In this document: positions 44,927-54,253 of the stretch, in pieces
Layout: every line of letters begins with the position of its first letter
How positions within the stretch are numbered: position 1 is the first letter of the stretch
From: Leptospira paudalimensis
Lineage (GTDB): Bacteria; Spirochaetota; Leptospiria; Leptospirales; Leptospiraceae
Length of the DNA stretch: 64,000 bases
Direction of reading: 5' to 3'
Assembly (NCBI RefSeq): GCF_026151345.1
Contig: NZ_JAMQPR010000001.1
Span: 3,544,676 to 3,608,675 of the forward strand
Notes under the pieces: model-generated
Told to the model about the DNA's origin: nothing
The model's input: the letters and a program-made list of their open reading frames with translations, nothing else
Databases searched by the model: none
Program-made: the position numbers and the translations under genes

Positions 44927-45632
44927 TTGATTCCTTTGCTGAATGTGGGCTTTTGAAAAGGTCCGCACGGAGTTTTTTAAAAGTATCGACTGAAATTTGA
45001 CCAGGTGCCTTTGGTTCACCTAATGTCATATAAGTGAATGATGAATTAAACTTATCACCAAATACTCTTGAAATAATTCCAAGTTCACCCATACAAATAC
45101 CAATCATTGTTTGAGTTTTTGATAAAAGTTTGATATCATTTAAAAAGTCAGCAGTTTCTTCGATGTTTTCGGGTGTGATTGCAAACTTATAAATAGGATT
45201 CTTTTTTTTGACCGGTTTTGATTTTGCAATGAATTGGTTCATTTCATTTGCCAAAATTGATTTTTTAAAAGAATGGTAAGAATAAATGATTCGATAGTTT
45301 AAGGTTTCATAATTTCGAAAAATTGTATCTTCTCTATTCAGTTCGATATCCAAATAATTGGCATTGTCATTAAAATCTTTAATGATGCCTTCCACATCTT
45401 CAGGGAATAATTTCACATAAGATCGAACACTACTGTCTTCGGCTCTTCTATATGTAAAAAGCACTGGTAAACCAAGTGCTTTGATTTTCTTTTTCATTTC
45501 TTTTTGGATGTAATTTCTAGAGAATAAATCCAATCTCACTTCGATGACATCTACATCTTTTACATCTTTTTTTTGAAGGTGCCGTAATTCATCCTCACCG
45601 ACAGAAGCTATGATTTTATAAGAATCTGGCAT
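44916..45632 (-). CDS. aroD: 3-dehydroquinate dehydratase, type I
   Basis: A 238-residue class I enzyme of the shikimate pathway. Visible are the opening EVRLDLF motif, the catalytic His in YSYHSFKKS, the Schiff-base Lys in IYKFAITPEN and the substrate-loop tail GICMGELGIISRVFG...YMTLGEPKAPGQIS. It is the last gene of the leftward operon. aroC lies divergently 2 kb away, so two shikimate steps are close but not in one operon. The Shine-Dalgarno is AAAGGAT. Confidence 0.92.
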   Translation of the reverse strand: MPDSYKIIASVGEDELRHLQKKDVKDVDVIEVRLDLFSRNYIQKEMKKKIKALGLPVLFTYRRAEDSSVRSYVKLFPEDVEGIIKDFNDNANYLDIELNREDTIFRNYETLNYRIIYSYHSFKKSILANEMNQFIAKSKPVKKKNPIYKFAITPENIEETADFLNDIKLLSKTQTMIGICMGELGIISRVFGDKFNSSFTYMTLGEPKAPGQISVDTFKKLRADLFKSPHSAKESKEE

Positions 45633-45637
45633 AAAGT

Positions 45638-46612
45638 TTATAATCCTTTTTGTAATAAATCGTGGAGAGAAATCATCCCAACAAAAACTCCTTTGTCATC
45701 CACAACAGGAGCAACAGAAATTGGCCTTTCGCGTCCTTCCATTTTAATTAAAACATCATAAGCCTTTTCATCTGGACGAAAACTATTTGGATTTGGGTTC
45801 ATCATTTCTTTTGCGGTTACATCAGGCGATAATGTATGTTTTGTGAGATATTTACGAATGTCATAATCGGTAATCAGTCCTACAAGTTTTGAATTGGAAT
45901 CCACAACTCCAGTAGCACCAATTCCTTTTTCTGTAATTTCTTTTAAAATAGTTTCTAGGTTTGCATCAATGGGAATAGAGGCATTTCTTTCTCCTTTTCG
46001 CATCACATCCGTTAAATATAAGGACAATCGTTTGCCTAATCGGCCAGCAGGATGGTACAATGCAAAATCGTCTGCTTTAAATTCTTTAAGTTCCATTAAA
46101 GCAACTGCAATCGCATCTCCGAGTACTAGGGCTATTGTTGTACTGGAAGTAGGAGCAAGATCTAAAGGACAAGCTTCTTTTAAAACAGGAGTGATAATGA
46201 CAACATCTGATAATTCTGCTAACTTAGATTTGGCGTTTGCAGTGATGCCTACAATTTTTGCTCCGATTTTGCGGAGAGTCGGTAGGATATAATTCAGTTC
46301 TTCTGATTCACCACTTTTTCCAATGGCAAGTACCACATCGTCGGGACCAACAATTCCAGAATCCCCATGAGATGCATCTGTCGGGTGTAAAAAATATGCT
46401 GAAGTGCCAGTCGAAGAAAGTGTGTGTGAGATTTTTTTGGCAATATCACCAGACTTTCCAACGCCAGTGACGATTACTTTTCCTTTTGATTTTAGGATCA
46501 GATCGATACATTCTTTTACTGAAGGGTCTAGTTGTTCACGGAAGTGAACAAGAGATGAAATTTCATCGTCAAGCGCTTGTTTTACGATAGTCAAAGTATC
46601 TTTATTTGTCAT
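45638..46612 (-). CDS. kdsD: arabinose-5-phosphate isomerase (KdsD/KpsF family)
   Basis: A ~324-residue SIS-CBS-CBS protein. The SIS domain has GKVIVTGVGKSGDIAKKISHTLSSTGTSAYFLHPTDASHGDSGIV and the ALALGDAIAVALME-like helix (ALVLGDAIAVALMELKEF). Two CBS repeats follow (VMRKGERNASIP..., MMNPNPNSFRPDE...). Members interconvert ribulose-5-P and arabinose-5-P, the first step toward CMP-Kdo for lipopolysaccharide. ATG 46612 has GGAGG upstream and overlaps the NusG-like stop by 4 bp. It is in the operon with a NusG paralogue. Confidence 0.9.
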   Translation of the reverse strand: MTNKDTLTIVKQALDDEISSLVHFREQLDPSVKECIDLILKSKGKVIVTGVGKSGDIAKKISHTLSSTGTSAYFLHPTDASHGDSGIVGPDDVVLAIGKSGESEELNYILPTLRKIGAKIVGITANAKSKLAELSDVVIITPVLKEACPLDLAPTSSTTIALVLGDAIAVALMELKEFKADDFALYHPAGRLGKRLSLYLTDVMRKGERNASIPIDANLETILKEITEKGIGATGVVDSNSKLVGLITDYDIRKYLTKHTLSPDVTAKEMMNPNPNSFRPDEKAYDVLIKMEGRERPISVAPVVDDKGVFVGMISLHDLLQKGL

Positions 46613-47148
46613 ACAAGTAATTCCTCCCAAGCTAAGTGATCCATATTGATCTCATAAGAGAAAACGGTTTCTACACCAGGAATTCTTAATACTACAAGGG
46701 TTTTGTTTTTTACTTTAAGAATTTCCATGGTTTTACCAGCAAAAGAACCATCGATCACTTTCACCATTTTGCCTTTTTGAAATAATAGTTCTCTGTTCAT
46801 TTTCAAAGATTCCGCATAATCTTTAAGGCCTTGTTCCAAAACATCTAAATCATTTTGTTCCACAATGGCTGGTTGCCCTTTATGAAATACAAACTGAACT
46901 GATCCTGGTAGTTGTAAGACCTTATTTTTATCTCTCCAAAAGACAATCCTTACAAAAATATAGGAAGGCAATATTGGAACTTGTATCCATTTGAATCGAT
47001 CTGTCCATTTTTTCCGTTCTTTCCGTATTGGTAAGTAGTTTTCGATTTTGTATTTGTTCAGAAGGTCACTGAGTTTTTTTTCTGCACGTGGTTTGGTATA
47101 AACTATATACCATGCACTTTCTTCCGATTGTGGATTAGTCTCTGACAT
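46609..47148 (-). CDS. NusG-family specialised antitermination/termination factor (UpxY/RfaH-like paralogue)
   Basis: A 179-residue protein. The NGN domain is SAWYIVYTKPRAEKKLSDLLNKYKIENYLPIRKERKKWTDRFKWIQVPILPSYIFVRI, followed by a C-terminal KOW domain (KGKMVKVIDGSFAGKTMEILKVKNKTLVVLRIPGVETVFSYEINMDHL). The 'YTKPRAEKK...LPSYIFVR' form is typical of NusG paralogues that control polysaccharide and other long operons. It is followed by kdsD (4-bp overlap) and preceded by a TonB-C protein gene (14-bp overlap). It could promote readthrough of Kdo/LPS operons, an inference from context. Confidence 0.88.
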   Translation of the reverse strand: MSETNPQSEESAWYIVYTKPRAEKKLSDLLNKYKIENYLPIRKERKKWTDRFKWIQVPILPSYIFVRIVFWRDKNKVLQLPGSVQFVFHKGQPAIVEQNDLDVLEQGLKDYAESLKMNRELLFQKGKMVKVIDGSFAGKTMEILKVKNKTLVVLRIPGVETVFSYEINMDHLAWEELLV

Positions 47149-47632
47149 CTAAACGGAACCTAATGGGTAAAACAAATTCTTTGCCTTTGGTGTATTGGAA
47201 CTTCCAATCGGAAAGTTGGCGACGCACCTGTTGATCAAAAACCGCATACCTACATGCTGTGACCACTGCAATTTTTTCCAAACTGCCGTCTTCTTTCACA
47301 GAAAGTCGGTAGACACAATGATCTTCTAGTTTTTGTTCCAATGCCAAACTGGGGTAACTGAGACAATTTTGGAATTCAGAGATTTCATCTTCTGTGGTTT
47401 TGGTCCCATCATTCTGAGATTGTTTTGGCGAAATAGATTCCTTACTTTCTCCCAATCCAGTTGAAAAATGAAGTTGGAAAGAGGAAAAATTTCCGCCTTC
47501 CTTGAGTTTGATGTGAGTAGAATCTATGTCACTTCGGTATTCCATTGCCAAATAAGACAAAAGAATGAATACATGCACCCCAATGCTAAGGATGATTGCC
47601 TTATATTTGGGTCCTTCAAAGAGTAAATGCAT
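47135..47632 (-). CDS. TonB C-terminal-like single-helix membrane protein
   Basis: A protein of ~165 residues (start at ATG 47632; the frame is open to 47701). One membrane helix near the N-terminus ([19 protein letters not shown]), a linker, then a TonB/TolA-type C-terminal domain: [53 protein letters not shown]. TonB proteins transmit membrane energy to outer-membrane receptors, but the usual Pro-rich spacer is short here. It is first of the operon with the NusG paralogue and kdsD. The ribosome site is unclear. Confidence 0.7.
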   Translation of the reverse strand: MHLLFEGPKYKAIILSIGVHVFILLSYLAMEYRSDIDSTHIKLKEGGNFSSFQLHFSTGLGESKESISPKQSQNDGTKTTEDEISEFQNCLSYPSLALEQKLEDHCVYRLSVKEDGSLEKIAVVTACRYAVFDQQVRRQLSDWKFQYTKGKEFVLPIRFRLDVRD

Positions 47633-47691
47633 TCCAAGTTCATGAAAAACTTTATTGGAGAGAATGCAATCTCCATTTTCATTGTCCGTAT

Positions 47692-48828
47692 ATGCCATCA
47701 AGTTGGGGAAAAATTTTCCGAGTATCTACCTATGGAGAATCTCACGGAACATCCGTAGGAGTTGTTGTGGATGGAGTGCCTGCGGGCCTTCCATTTCCAG
47801 AAGAAGAAATCCAAAAAGATCTAACACGTCGTAGACCAGGTCAAAATGATCTGACAACTCCGAGAGATGAAAAAGATCGAATGGTAGTTGAGTCTGGAGT
47901 TTTTGAAGGCAAAACCACTGGAAGCCCCATACTCATGAAGGTAAATAACCAAAATACCATTGGCAGTGATTATGATGAGATGGCACATGTGTTTCGCCCG
48001 TCTCATGCTGATTATACTTATTCTGAAAAATATGGCCATAGAGCCCATGTAGGTGGTGGTCGTTCCTCTGTTCGCGAAACCATAGGTCGAGTTGCAGCTG
48101 CAGGTCTTGCCCGAGTGATTTTAGAAAACGAATTGGGAATTTCAACCGTTGGATTTGTGGATTCGATTGGTCCCATTGATTCCTTGATTGCAGAAGATGA
48201 ATACCCAATCTCAAGAGACATTGTTGATCAGTTTCCGACACGTTGTCCGAAACCTTCTGCCAATGACGAGATGGAAACTCTCATTCGTAAACTCCGGGAT
48301 GAAGGAGATTCGGTTGGGGGAGTTGTAAAAGTTGTGGTTCGTAATTTACCTCCAGGACTTGGTGACCCCGTTTATGATAAGTTAGATGCCGACTTAGCCA
48401 AAGCCATTTTATCCATTTCGGCTTGTAAGGGATTTGAAGTAGGTTCTGGTTTTTCGGGTACTCGCCAAACAGGTAGTACACACAATGATGAATTTTACAT
48501 CGAAGAAGGAACGGGCAAAGTTAAAACAAGAACCAATCGTTCTGGTGGAATCCAAGGTGGAATTTCTAACGGGATGGATCTTGTCATTCGAGCTGCTTTT
48601 AAACCAACTTCTACAATCAAAAAAGAACAAAAAACAGTGAACGACCAAAATAAAGAAACGATTCTTAAGGCAAAAGGTCGTCATGATCCATGTGTGTTGC
48701 CAAGGGCAGTTCCGATTGTCGAAGCTGTCGTAAACCTAGTGTTAGTTGATGCTTACTTATACCAAAGAGCCTTACAACCAAAATGGTTTATGAAGTATGC
48801 GAATTTAAACGCCATTCCAAACCAATAG
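47692..48828 (+). CDS. aroC: chorismate synthase
   Basis: A 378-residue FMN-dependent enzyme that converts EPSP to chorismate. Signatures: [30 protein letters not shown] at the N-terminus, [37 protein letters not shown], and GSTHNDEFY...[15 protein letters not shown]. Both conserved His residues are present. The ATG at 47692 fits the family start; the longer open frame to 47596 lacks similarity. It is probably followed in the same transcript by the response-regulator gene. Confidence 0.97.
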   Translation: MPSSWGKIFRVSTYGESHGTSVGVVVDGVPAGLPFPEEEIQKDLTRRRPGQNDLTTPRDEKDRMVVESGVFEGKTTGSPILMKVNNQNTIGSDYDEMAHVFRPSHADYTYSEKYGHRAHVGGGRSSVRETIGRVAAAGLARVILENELGISTVGFVDSIGPIDSLIAEDEYPISRDIVDQFPTRCPKPSANDEMETLIRKLRDEGDSVGGVVKVVVRNLPPGLGDPVYDKLDADLAKAILSISACKGFEVGSGFSGTRQTGSTHNDEFYIEEGTGKVKTRTNRSGGIQGGISNGMDLVIRAAFKPTSTIKKEQKTVNDQNKETILKAKGRHDPCVLPRAVPIVEAVVNLVLVDAYLYQRALQPKWFMKYANLNAIPNQ

Positions 48829-48843
48829 AGGACATAAAATCGA

Positions 48844-49584
48844 ATGAATCGCCCCAAAGTTTATAAAATTTTACTCTTAGAAGACGATGAGAGTAGTGCC
48901 AAACTTTTATTACATACTTTAGAGAGATATAACTTTGATGTGACTCATGTTGTAGATGGAATGTCAGGTCTTACCAAAATTCGAAACAATAGTTATGATT
49001 TGGTGATCAGCGATGTGAACATGCCCTATCTGGATGGAATCAGTTTTCTCGAAAAAGGAAAGGACATGTTAAAAATGACACCCGTCATCATGCTAACGGC
49101 CGTTGGTGAAAAAGACCAAGTGAAACGGGCAGCATTAAGCCATGTCACTGCTTATCTATTAAAACCTATCGCGAACCAAGCCCTCCTCGAAAAAATCGCA
49201 TTTGTTTTACAGCTGAAACCCGAAAACATTATCGATAAAAAAGCATTTCCATTACAAATCAATGTGACGGAACTCTCCATTTCACAGATGCAACTCGACA
49301 TCAAAGGTTGTCCTGGTAAAAAATCCACAGAAGAGATATATGACAGGTTTATGCTTACCTTAGCAGGAAGAGGTAGTTTCACCAATTTGAGAATCAATCT
49401 CGATAACGCTTTTTTTTATGAAGTCCGTGCTTTACAAATTTTAGATGATTTGATCGCAAAAATTCTAAAACAGACCAATATCAGAGCTAGTTCCCTGTTT
49501 GTAGATTCCGAATTTTTTAGTAATCACGTAGTGGACTTACAGCCATACGCTTATCTCTCCGAGGTAAATATAATTTCCAAATGA
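48844..49584 (+). CDS. response regulator with unrecognised C-terminal domain
   Basis: A 246-residue protein. The receiver domain (residues 6-122) is intact: LLLEDDESSAK (acid pair), LVISDVNMPYLDG (phosphoacceptor Asp), MLTAVG (Thr) and LLKPI (Lys). The ~115-residue C-terminal part (ISQMQLDIKGCPGKKSTEEIYDRFMLTLAGRGSFTNLRINLDNAFFYEVRALQILDDLIAKIL...) is not a DNA-binding or enzyme domain that I know; a loose STAS-like or PilZ-like fold is only a guess. It lies 15 bp after aroC. No kinase gene is adjacent. Confidence 0.8.
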   Translation: MNRPKVYKILLLEDDESSAKLLLHTLERYNFDVTHVVDGMSGLTKIRNNSYDLVISDVNMPYLDGISFLEKGKDMLKMTPVIMLTAVGEKDQVKRAALSHVTAYLLKPIANQALLEKIAFVLQLKPENIIDKKAFPLQINVTELSISQMQLDIKGCPGKKSTEEIYDRFMLTLAGRGSFTNLRINLDNAFFYEVRALQILDDLIAKILKQTNIRASSLFVDSEFFSNHVVDLQPYAYLSEVNIISK

Positions 49585-49624
49585 AGGTTTGACAAAATCA
49601 AAAGACCTAAGTCTAATCAAACCT
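49585..49624 (+). promoter_or_regulatory. nuoG promoter with flanking dyad
   Basis: TTGACA (49589-49594), a 17-bp spacer and TCTAAT (49612-49617) form a near-consensus promoter. AGGTTTGA (49585-49592) and TCAAACCT (49617-49624) form a perfect 8-bp inverted repeat covering the -35 and the -10/+1 region, with an inner AGAC/GTCT dyad between. A repressor or activator site is plausible. Confidence 0.6.
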
Positions 49625-49638
49625 AGGGGGTCTGTTCT

Positions 49639-51087
49639 TTGGTTAAGATAAAGATAGACGGAGTCGAATACGAAGTCGACGAAAAGAAAAACCTCATTGA
49701 TGCAACAAAAGAAGTAGGAGTCGAAATTCCTTACTTCTGTTACCACCCAGCTCTGAGCATTGTCGGTATGTGCCGTATGTGTCTCATTGAGATTGAAGGT
49801 GTACCTCGGTTACAAGCCGCATGTAATACTCCTGTAAAAGAGGGAATGGGTATCATTACCAAATCTGATCGTGTGAAAGAAGCACGCGCAGGTACCATGG
49901 AATTCCTTCTCGCCAATCACCCGTTAGATTGTCCTGTTTGTGATAAAGCAGGAGAATGCCGTTTGCAAGACAACGCATTTGGTTCTGGATCTGGCCATTC
50001 TCGTTTTGAATTTGAAAAACGAAATATCCCACAAGAAGAAATTGGAACGAACCTCATCATCAATCACAATCGTTGTATCGTTTGTTATCGTTGTGTTCGT
50101 TTTGAAGAAGAAAAAGTTGGGGAATCGAACTTAGGTCTTTTTGAAAGAGGGAACCATTCCATCATTGGTCTTGCAAAATCAGAACCAATTAATCATAATT
50201 ACCAAGGTGCCCTTGCAGACATTTGTCCTGTGGGAGCCCTTCTTAATAACAAAACACTTTTTAAATCACGTGTTTGGTGGTATAAATCGCACAAATCAGT
50301 ATGCCATGGTTGTTCCACTGGTTGTAATGTAACCACGAATGTACGAGACAATAAAATGTATCGATACATGGTACGTGAAAATTTTGAACAAGGAATGTTT
50401 TTCCTTTGTGACAAAGGTCGGTTTGATTTGGATTGGATGAACGAAAACCGTTTGTTCAGTTATTTGGAAAATGGAAAAAATTCCACATCACAAGTTGTGA
50501 TATCTAAAATCATCGATCGATTGAAAGAAGCAAAATCCATTGCCGTTCTCGGTGGTGCTCACGAATCCAACGAAACTTTAGCAACACTCAAACAAAACCT
50601 AAATTCCCTCTCACAAGCATTAGGTGGCAAATCCATCCAATGGGAAACTCGTGTGACGGATGCTCAAAATAAAGAAACTGAACAGGTAGACTTTTTACTC
50701 ACAAAAGACAACCACCCGAATACAAAAGGAGCAATTGACTTAGGTCTTACAACTCCTTCTGGAATTACTGGGATTGTTTCAGCAGTCAAACAGGGTTCCG
50801 TTGATTTAGTGATCCTGATCAAAGAATCCATTCCAGAAGGCATCGATCCATCTAAGGTGATTTGTTTTGATACCAATTTGACTGATACTGCGAAAAACGC
50901 ATGTTTGGCGGCACCAATTCAAATTTTCTGTGAACATGAGGGCAGTTTTACCAACAAAAACGGCCTCAAACAGAACTTTGAAAAGTCAATGAATCCCATC
51001 CAAGGGTTGTTAACCTCTGCTGGTGTTGTTGAGCAAATTCTGAATACGATGACTAAAAAAATGGAGGCATCCGTTGGGAACCGTTAA
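49639..51087 (+). CDS. nuoG: NADH-quinone oxidoreductase subunit G, short form
   Basis: A 482-residue iron-sulfur protein. It starts with TTG, supported by AGGGGG 8 nt upstream. Domains: plant-ferredoxin [2Fe-2S] ([23 protein letters not shown]...[10 protein letters not shown]), NuoG His-Cys motif ([18 protein letters not shown]), ferredoxin-type [4Fe-4S] ([11 protein letters not shown]...CPVGALL) and the N7-like [10 protein letters not shown]. The long molybdopterin-type C-terminal domain is truncated, as in shorter NuoG proteins. It belongs with nuoI, whose start overlaps its end by 14 bp. Confidence 0.92.
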   Translation: MVKIKIDGVEYEVDEKKNLIDATKEVGVEIPYFCYHPALSIVGMCRMCLIEIEGVPRLQAACNTPVKEGMGIITKSDRVKEARAGTMEFLLANHPLDCPVCDKAGECRLQDNAFGSGSGHSRFEFEKRNIPQEEIGTNLIINHNRCIVCYRCVRFEEEKVGESNLGLFERGNHSIIGLAKSEPINHNYQGALADICPVGALLNNKTLFKSRVWWYKSHKSVCHGCSTGCNVTTNVRDNKMYRYMVRENFEQGMFFLCDKGRFDLDWMNENRLFSYLENGKNSTSQVVISKIIDRLKEAKSIAVLGGAHESNETLATLKQNLNSLSQALGGKSIQWETRVTDAQNKETEQVDFLLTKDNHPNTKGAIDLGLTTPSGITGIVSAVKQGSVDLVILIKESIPEGIDPSKVICFDTNLTDTAKNACLAAPIQIFCEHEGSFTNKNGLKQNFEKSMNPIQGLLTSAGVVEQILNTMTKKMEASVGNR

Positions 51088-51601
51088 TGTCGTCAACGTA
51101 GCCAAAAAACACCAGTTTTCTTGGTATGAAAAATTTTACTTTTGGTCCATAGGCAAAGGCCTTTGGATCACACTCAAACATTTTGTAAAAGTTGCTTTGT
51201 TTAACAAACAGGTAACGATTGAATACCCTGATAAAAAACGTCAGTATTCCACAAGGTTTCGCGGGATGCACTCGATGAAACGAGATGAACAGGGTAGGGA
51301 ACGATGCACTGCATGTTTTTGTTGTATGTGGATTTGCCCTGCCAATGCCATTCACATCGAAGCTGCAGAAGTGACTTCTGAACGCCAACACCTCCACCCC
51401 GAAGATAAATATGCCAAAAAATTTGAAATCAATTTACTTCGTTGCATCTTTTGTGGGTTATGCGAAGAGGCATGTCCGAAAGGAGCCATTTATTTGGATG
51501 GAACGGGTGAGATGGCGGCCGACAACCGAGAAGATTTGTTTTTGACCAAAGAAAGAATGATGGAAAAAACAGGTGGTCCCATCCTCGGACAAAGGAATTA
51601 A
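51074..51601 (+). CDS. nuoI: NADH-quinone oxidoreductase subunit I
   Basis: A 175-residue protein with two [4Fe-4S] ferredoxin motifs ([13 protein letters not shown] and [13 protein letters not shown]) and the NuoI-specific tail (PKGAIYL...[10 protein letters not shown]). It passes electrons to subunit B inside complex I. The start is TTG with GGAGG 7 nt upstream, overlapping the nuoG stop. Other nuo genes are not in this window, so the complex is encoded at several loci. Confidence 0.93.
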   Translation: MGTVNVVNVAKKHQFSWYEKFYFWSIGKGLWITLKHFVKVALFNKQVTIEYPDKKRQYSTRFRGMHSMKRDEQGRERCTACFCCMWICPANAIHIEAAEVTSERQHLHPEDKYAKKFEINLLRCIFCGLCEEACPKGAIYLDGTGEMAADNREDLFLTKERMMEKTGGPILGQRN

Positions 51602-51624
51602 GATTTCACTCTATCTACGAAACA

Positions 51625-51663
51625 AAAACCCGGAATTGTATGGAATAAGGACAGCCGGGTTTT
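51625..51663 (+). terminator. terminator after nuoI
   Basis: AAAACCCGG (51625-51633) and CCGGGTTTT (51655-51663) form a 9-bp perfect stem with a 21-nt loop. It overlaps no coding region and lies 24 bp after the nuoI stop. Confidence 0.7.
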
Positions 51664-51690
51664 ACCTCTAACCATTTCATTTCAGCATCT

Positions 51691-52812
51691 GTGTTTTCCA
51701 AAATTCCTTCATTCAGTACCTATTTACTCAGTTTGTTTGTAAGATCGGTTCTACATTTGCATACTTGCACCTTAGTTTCGAATGGTTGTAAGTTTCCTTA
51801 CGTTTGGAGATTTTGGATCTATTTACTATTTTTCACATATTCCTTCGGAATGGGCATTGGAATTCTATCTCCTTTGATTGCAGAGACTACCATCATTGAA
51901 AATGAAGAAGATGAAAAACGTGTCTTAGAAAACCATGCCTTTGAAAAATTGCGTTTTGGCCTAGCTAATCATATCCATTATTACAAGGTCAAAAAAACAA
52001 AAAACACAGTCGTCGAACAAAGGTCAGGTCGCAAACGATTGTATGACCATAATTTAATTTTAAGATCCATGTTTCGGAATCGAATTCTGCATCACAAGTA
52101 TGGGTCCATTGGACGACTGTTAGATGGTGCCAGTTTTATCGATTTTGGCAGTGCCATCTTGTATGAAGAAGGTGCCGTTACAGTGCGAGATTTGTATGAA
52201 GACCAGTTTCTCTCTCGTTACATCCGTAAGATTGTCGCCACCGATATCAATGACCCTGAATACGATCACACTCGTTACATCGAAATCCACTTCACGGAAC
52301 GAGATCCCTTTCCTTTTGCGTTCAATGAAATCCCTTACCGTTTGGATGACCCTTCCTACATTCGCATTTTGACGAAACTTTACACACCCAACGAATTTTC
52401 GCCTGTGATCTTTCGAAGCACCAATTCTGGACCTGATTTGTTTTATACTGTCGAGGAGATGAAGGAACATTTTCGCTCTGTTTTGGATGCCAATCCACAC
52501 AGGACCATTTTGTATTTTTTCAATCGTTACATTTTCTTCCGAACTCCCTGTGAATCCAAATTCCAACTCATTGGAACCATCGATGAAAAGGTCGGTGTGA
52601 ACCATAGTTTTAGTGCCTGGCGCTATGTGGACTGGAACAAACGGGAATTTTCCGAGGCAATCGATCCAAATTTTCGGTACATCCGGATCGCAGACGAACG
52701 GACAGAAAGCAAGGCGGACCGGTTTGATGCGATGATTTCTGGCTATTCTTGCCAATTCCAAGCGAAAATGAAGTACTACCGTCACAAATTCACAAAAACT
52801 ATGACGAAATGA
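51691..52812 (+). CDS. unrecognised protein, possible Rossmann-like fold
   Basis: A protein of up to 373 residues; a GTG at 51691 is used here but the start is uncertain, with an ATG at 51850 possible. A hydrophobic segment lies at about residues 40-62 (WIYLLFFTYSFGMGIGILSP). The core contains LLDGASFIDFGSAILYEEGAVTVRDLYED and VATDINDPEYDH, which could be motif I and the acidic loop of a SAM-dependent methyltransferase. No catalytic signature is certain. Strong charge and codon usage like its neighbours support a real gene. It stands alone between two terminated or strong transcription units. Confidence 0.6.
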   Translation: MFSKIPSFSTYLLSLFVRSVLHLHTCTLVSNGCKFPYVWRFWIYLLFFTYSFGMGIGILSPLIAETTIIENEEDEKRVLENHAFEKLRFGLANHIHYYKVKKTKNTVVEQRSGRKRLYDHNLILRSMFRNRILHHKYGSIGRLLDGASFIDFGSAILYEEGAVTVRDLYEDQFLSRYIRKIVATDINDPEYDHTRYIEIHFTERDPFPFAFNEIPYRLDDPSYIRILTKLYTPNEFSPVIFRSTNSGPDLFYTVEEMKEHFRSVLDANPHRTILYFFNRYIFFRTPCESKFQLIGTIDEKVGVNHSFSAWRYVDWNKREFSEAIDPNFRYIRIADERTESKADRFDAMISGYSCQFQAKMKYYRHKFTKTMTK

Positions 52813-52883
52813 TGATTTTTTTACTTTTCTTGTGAGGCGAACTCTGTACGTTTTTCCTAGAACACCCAGAGAGAGGTAAACCC

Positions 52884-54098
52884 ATGGGGAATTCCTATAT
52901 TATTGATGCTGTCCGAACTCCGAGAGGAAAGGGCAAAAAACGTGGGACACTTGCATCCGTCCATCCACAAGAATTAGCTGCTGCCACATTAAAAGCCATC
53001 CAAACCCGAACAGGAATCGATCCAAAAACGGTAGAAGAAGTTGTAATGGGTTGTGTATCCCAAGTTGCTGACCAAGCGGCATGTATCGCTCGTTACGCGG
53101 TTATGGCTGCACATTGGCCAAAAGATGTTCCTGGTTATACAGTAAACCGCTTCTGCGGTTCTGGATTACAAGCTCTTAACAACGTAGCAAACCATGTTGC
53201 TTCCGGAGCAATGGAAATTGGCGTTGGTGGTGGAGTTGAATCCATGAGCCGTGTGAAAATGGGTGATGATATGCTTGGTCGTGACTTCAATGTTGGTAAC
53301 GATAAAATTGCTTCTCATTACAATCTTGTTCCACAAGGGATTTCTGCTGACTTAATTGCTACGAAGTATGATATTTCTCGTGAAGAGGCAGATCGTTTTG
53401 CAGAATCTTCACAACAAAAAGCTCATGCAGCAATCCAAAATGGTTACTTCAAAAAATCTGTGATCCCAATTACATTGGATGATGGAACTGTTGTAACAGA
53501 AGAAGAGAATCCACGATTGGAATCCGATTATGCTTTCCTTTCTGGACTTGGTCCTGTTTTCAAAACAATTGGTGAAAAAGAACTCGATGCAATTGCACTT
53601 CGTTCTTATCCAGAAATCAAAAAAATCAATCACATTCATACACTTGGTAACTCATCTGGTATCGTGGATGGTGCAGCAGCGATTTTAGTAACAAATGATG
53701 ATGGATTAAAAAAATACGGATTAAAACCTCGTGCAAAAATCCTTGCGACTGTTGCTACTGGTGAAGACCCAACCATCATGTTAACTGGTCCAGTTTCTGC
53801 TTCACAAAAAGCATTAAAACAAGCTGGTCTTAGTGTAAAAGACATTGACCTTTGGGAAATCAACGAAGCATTCGCATCTGTAGTGTTATACGTTAAGAAA
53901 ACACTCGGAATTGATGAATCCAAAATCAACGTAAATGGTGGAGCGATTGCCCTTGGACACCCACTCGGAGCAACTGGTGCAATTCTTACAGGAACTGTAC
54001 TTGACGAGTTGGAAAGAAGAGACCTTCGTTATGGACTCATCACACTTTGTATTGGTGGTGGTATGGGTATTGCAACAATCATCGAACGATTGAAGTAA
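52884..54098 (+). CDS. acetyl-CoA acetyltransferase/3-ketoacyl-CoA thiolase
   Basis: A 404-residue thiolase. The nucleophilic Cys is in [12 protein letters not shown] (about residue 93), and the other active-site motifs are [18 protein letters not shown] (His) and [15 protein letters not shown] (second Cys). Degradative FadA versus biosynthetic AtoB/PhaA cannot be separated by eye; for an organism feeding on fatty acids a beta-oxidation role is likely. GAGAGG precedes the ATG. It ends in a strong terminator. Confidence 0.93.
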   Translation: MGNSYIIDAVRTPRGKGKKRGTLASVHPQELAAATLKAIQTRTGIDPKTVEEVVMGCVSQVADQAACIARYAVMAAHWPKDVPGYTVNRFCGSGLQALNNVANHVASGAMEIGVGGGVESMSRVKMGDDMLGRDFNVGNDKIASHYNLVPQGISADLIATKYDISREEADRFAESSQQKAHAAIQNGYFKKSVIPITLDDGTVVTEEENPRLESDYAFLSGLGPVFKTIGEKELDAIALRSYPEIKKINHIHTLGNSSGIVDGAAAILVTNDDGLKKYGLKPRAKILATVATGEDPTIMLTGPVSASQKALKQAGLSVKDIDLWEINEAFASVVLYVKKTLGIDESKINVNGGAIALGHPLGATGAILTGTVLDELERRDLRYGLITLCIGGGMGIATIIERLK

Positions 54099-54115
54099 AA
54101 CCTTTTCTTACTTAA

Positions 54116-54155
54116 AAACACATTTGGATCAGATAACATTGGTCCAAATGTGTTT
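54116..54155 (+). terminator. strong terminator of the thiolase gene
   Basis: AAACACATTTGGA and TCCAAATGTGTTT form a perfect 13-bp stem with a 14-nt loop, followed by CTTGCTTTTTAGTTTT. Confidence 0.9.
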
Positions 54156-54253
54156 CTTGCTTTTTAGTTTTCTAAAATACTAATACTTCCGAATCATTTT
54201 CTCCTCAAAATTAAGAAATTACATTGTCGTGTATTTCGATCATGCAAACCAAA

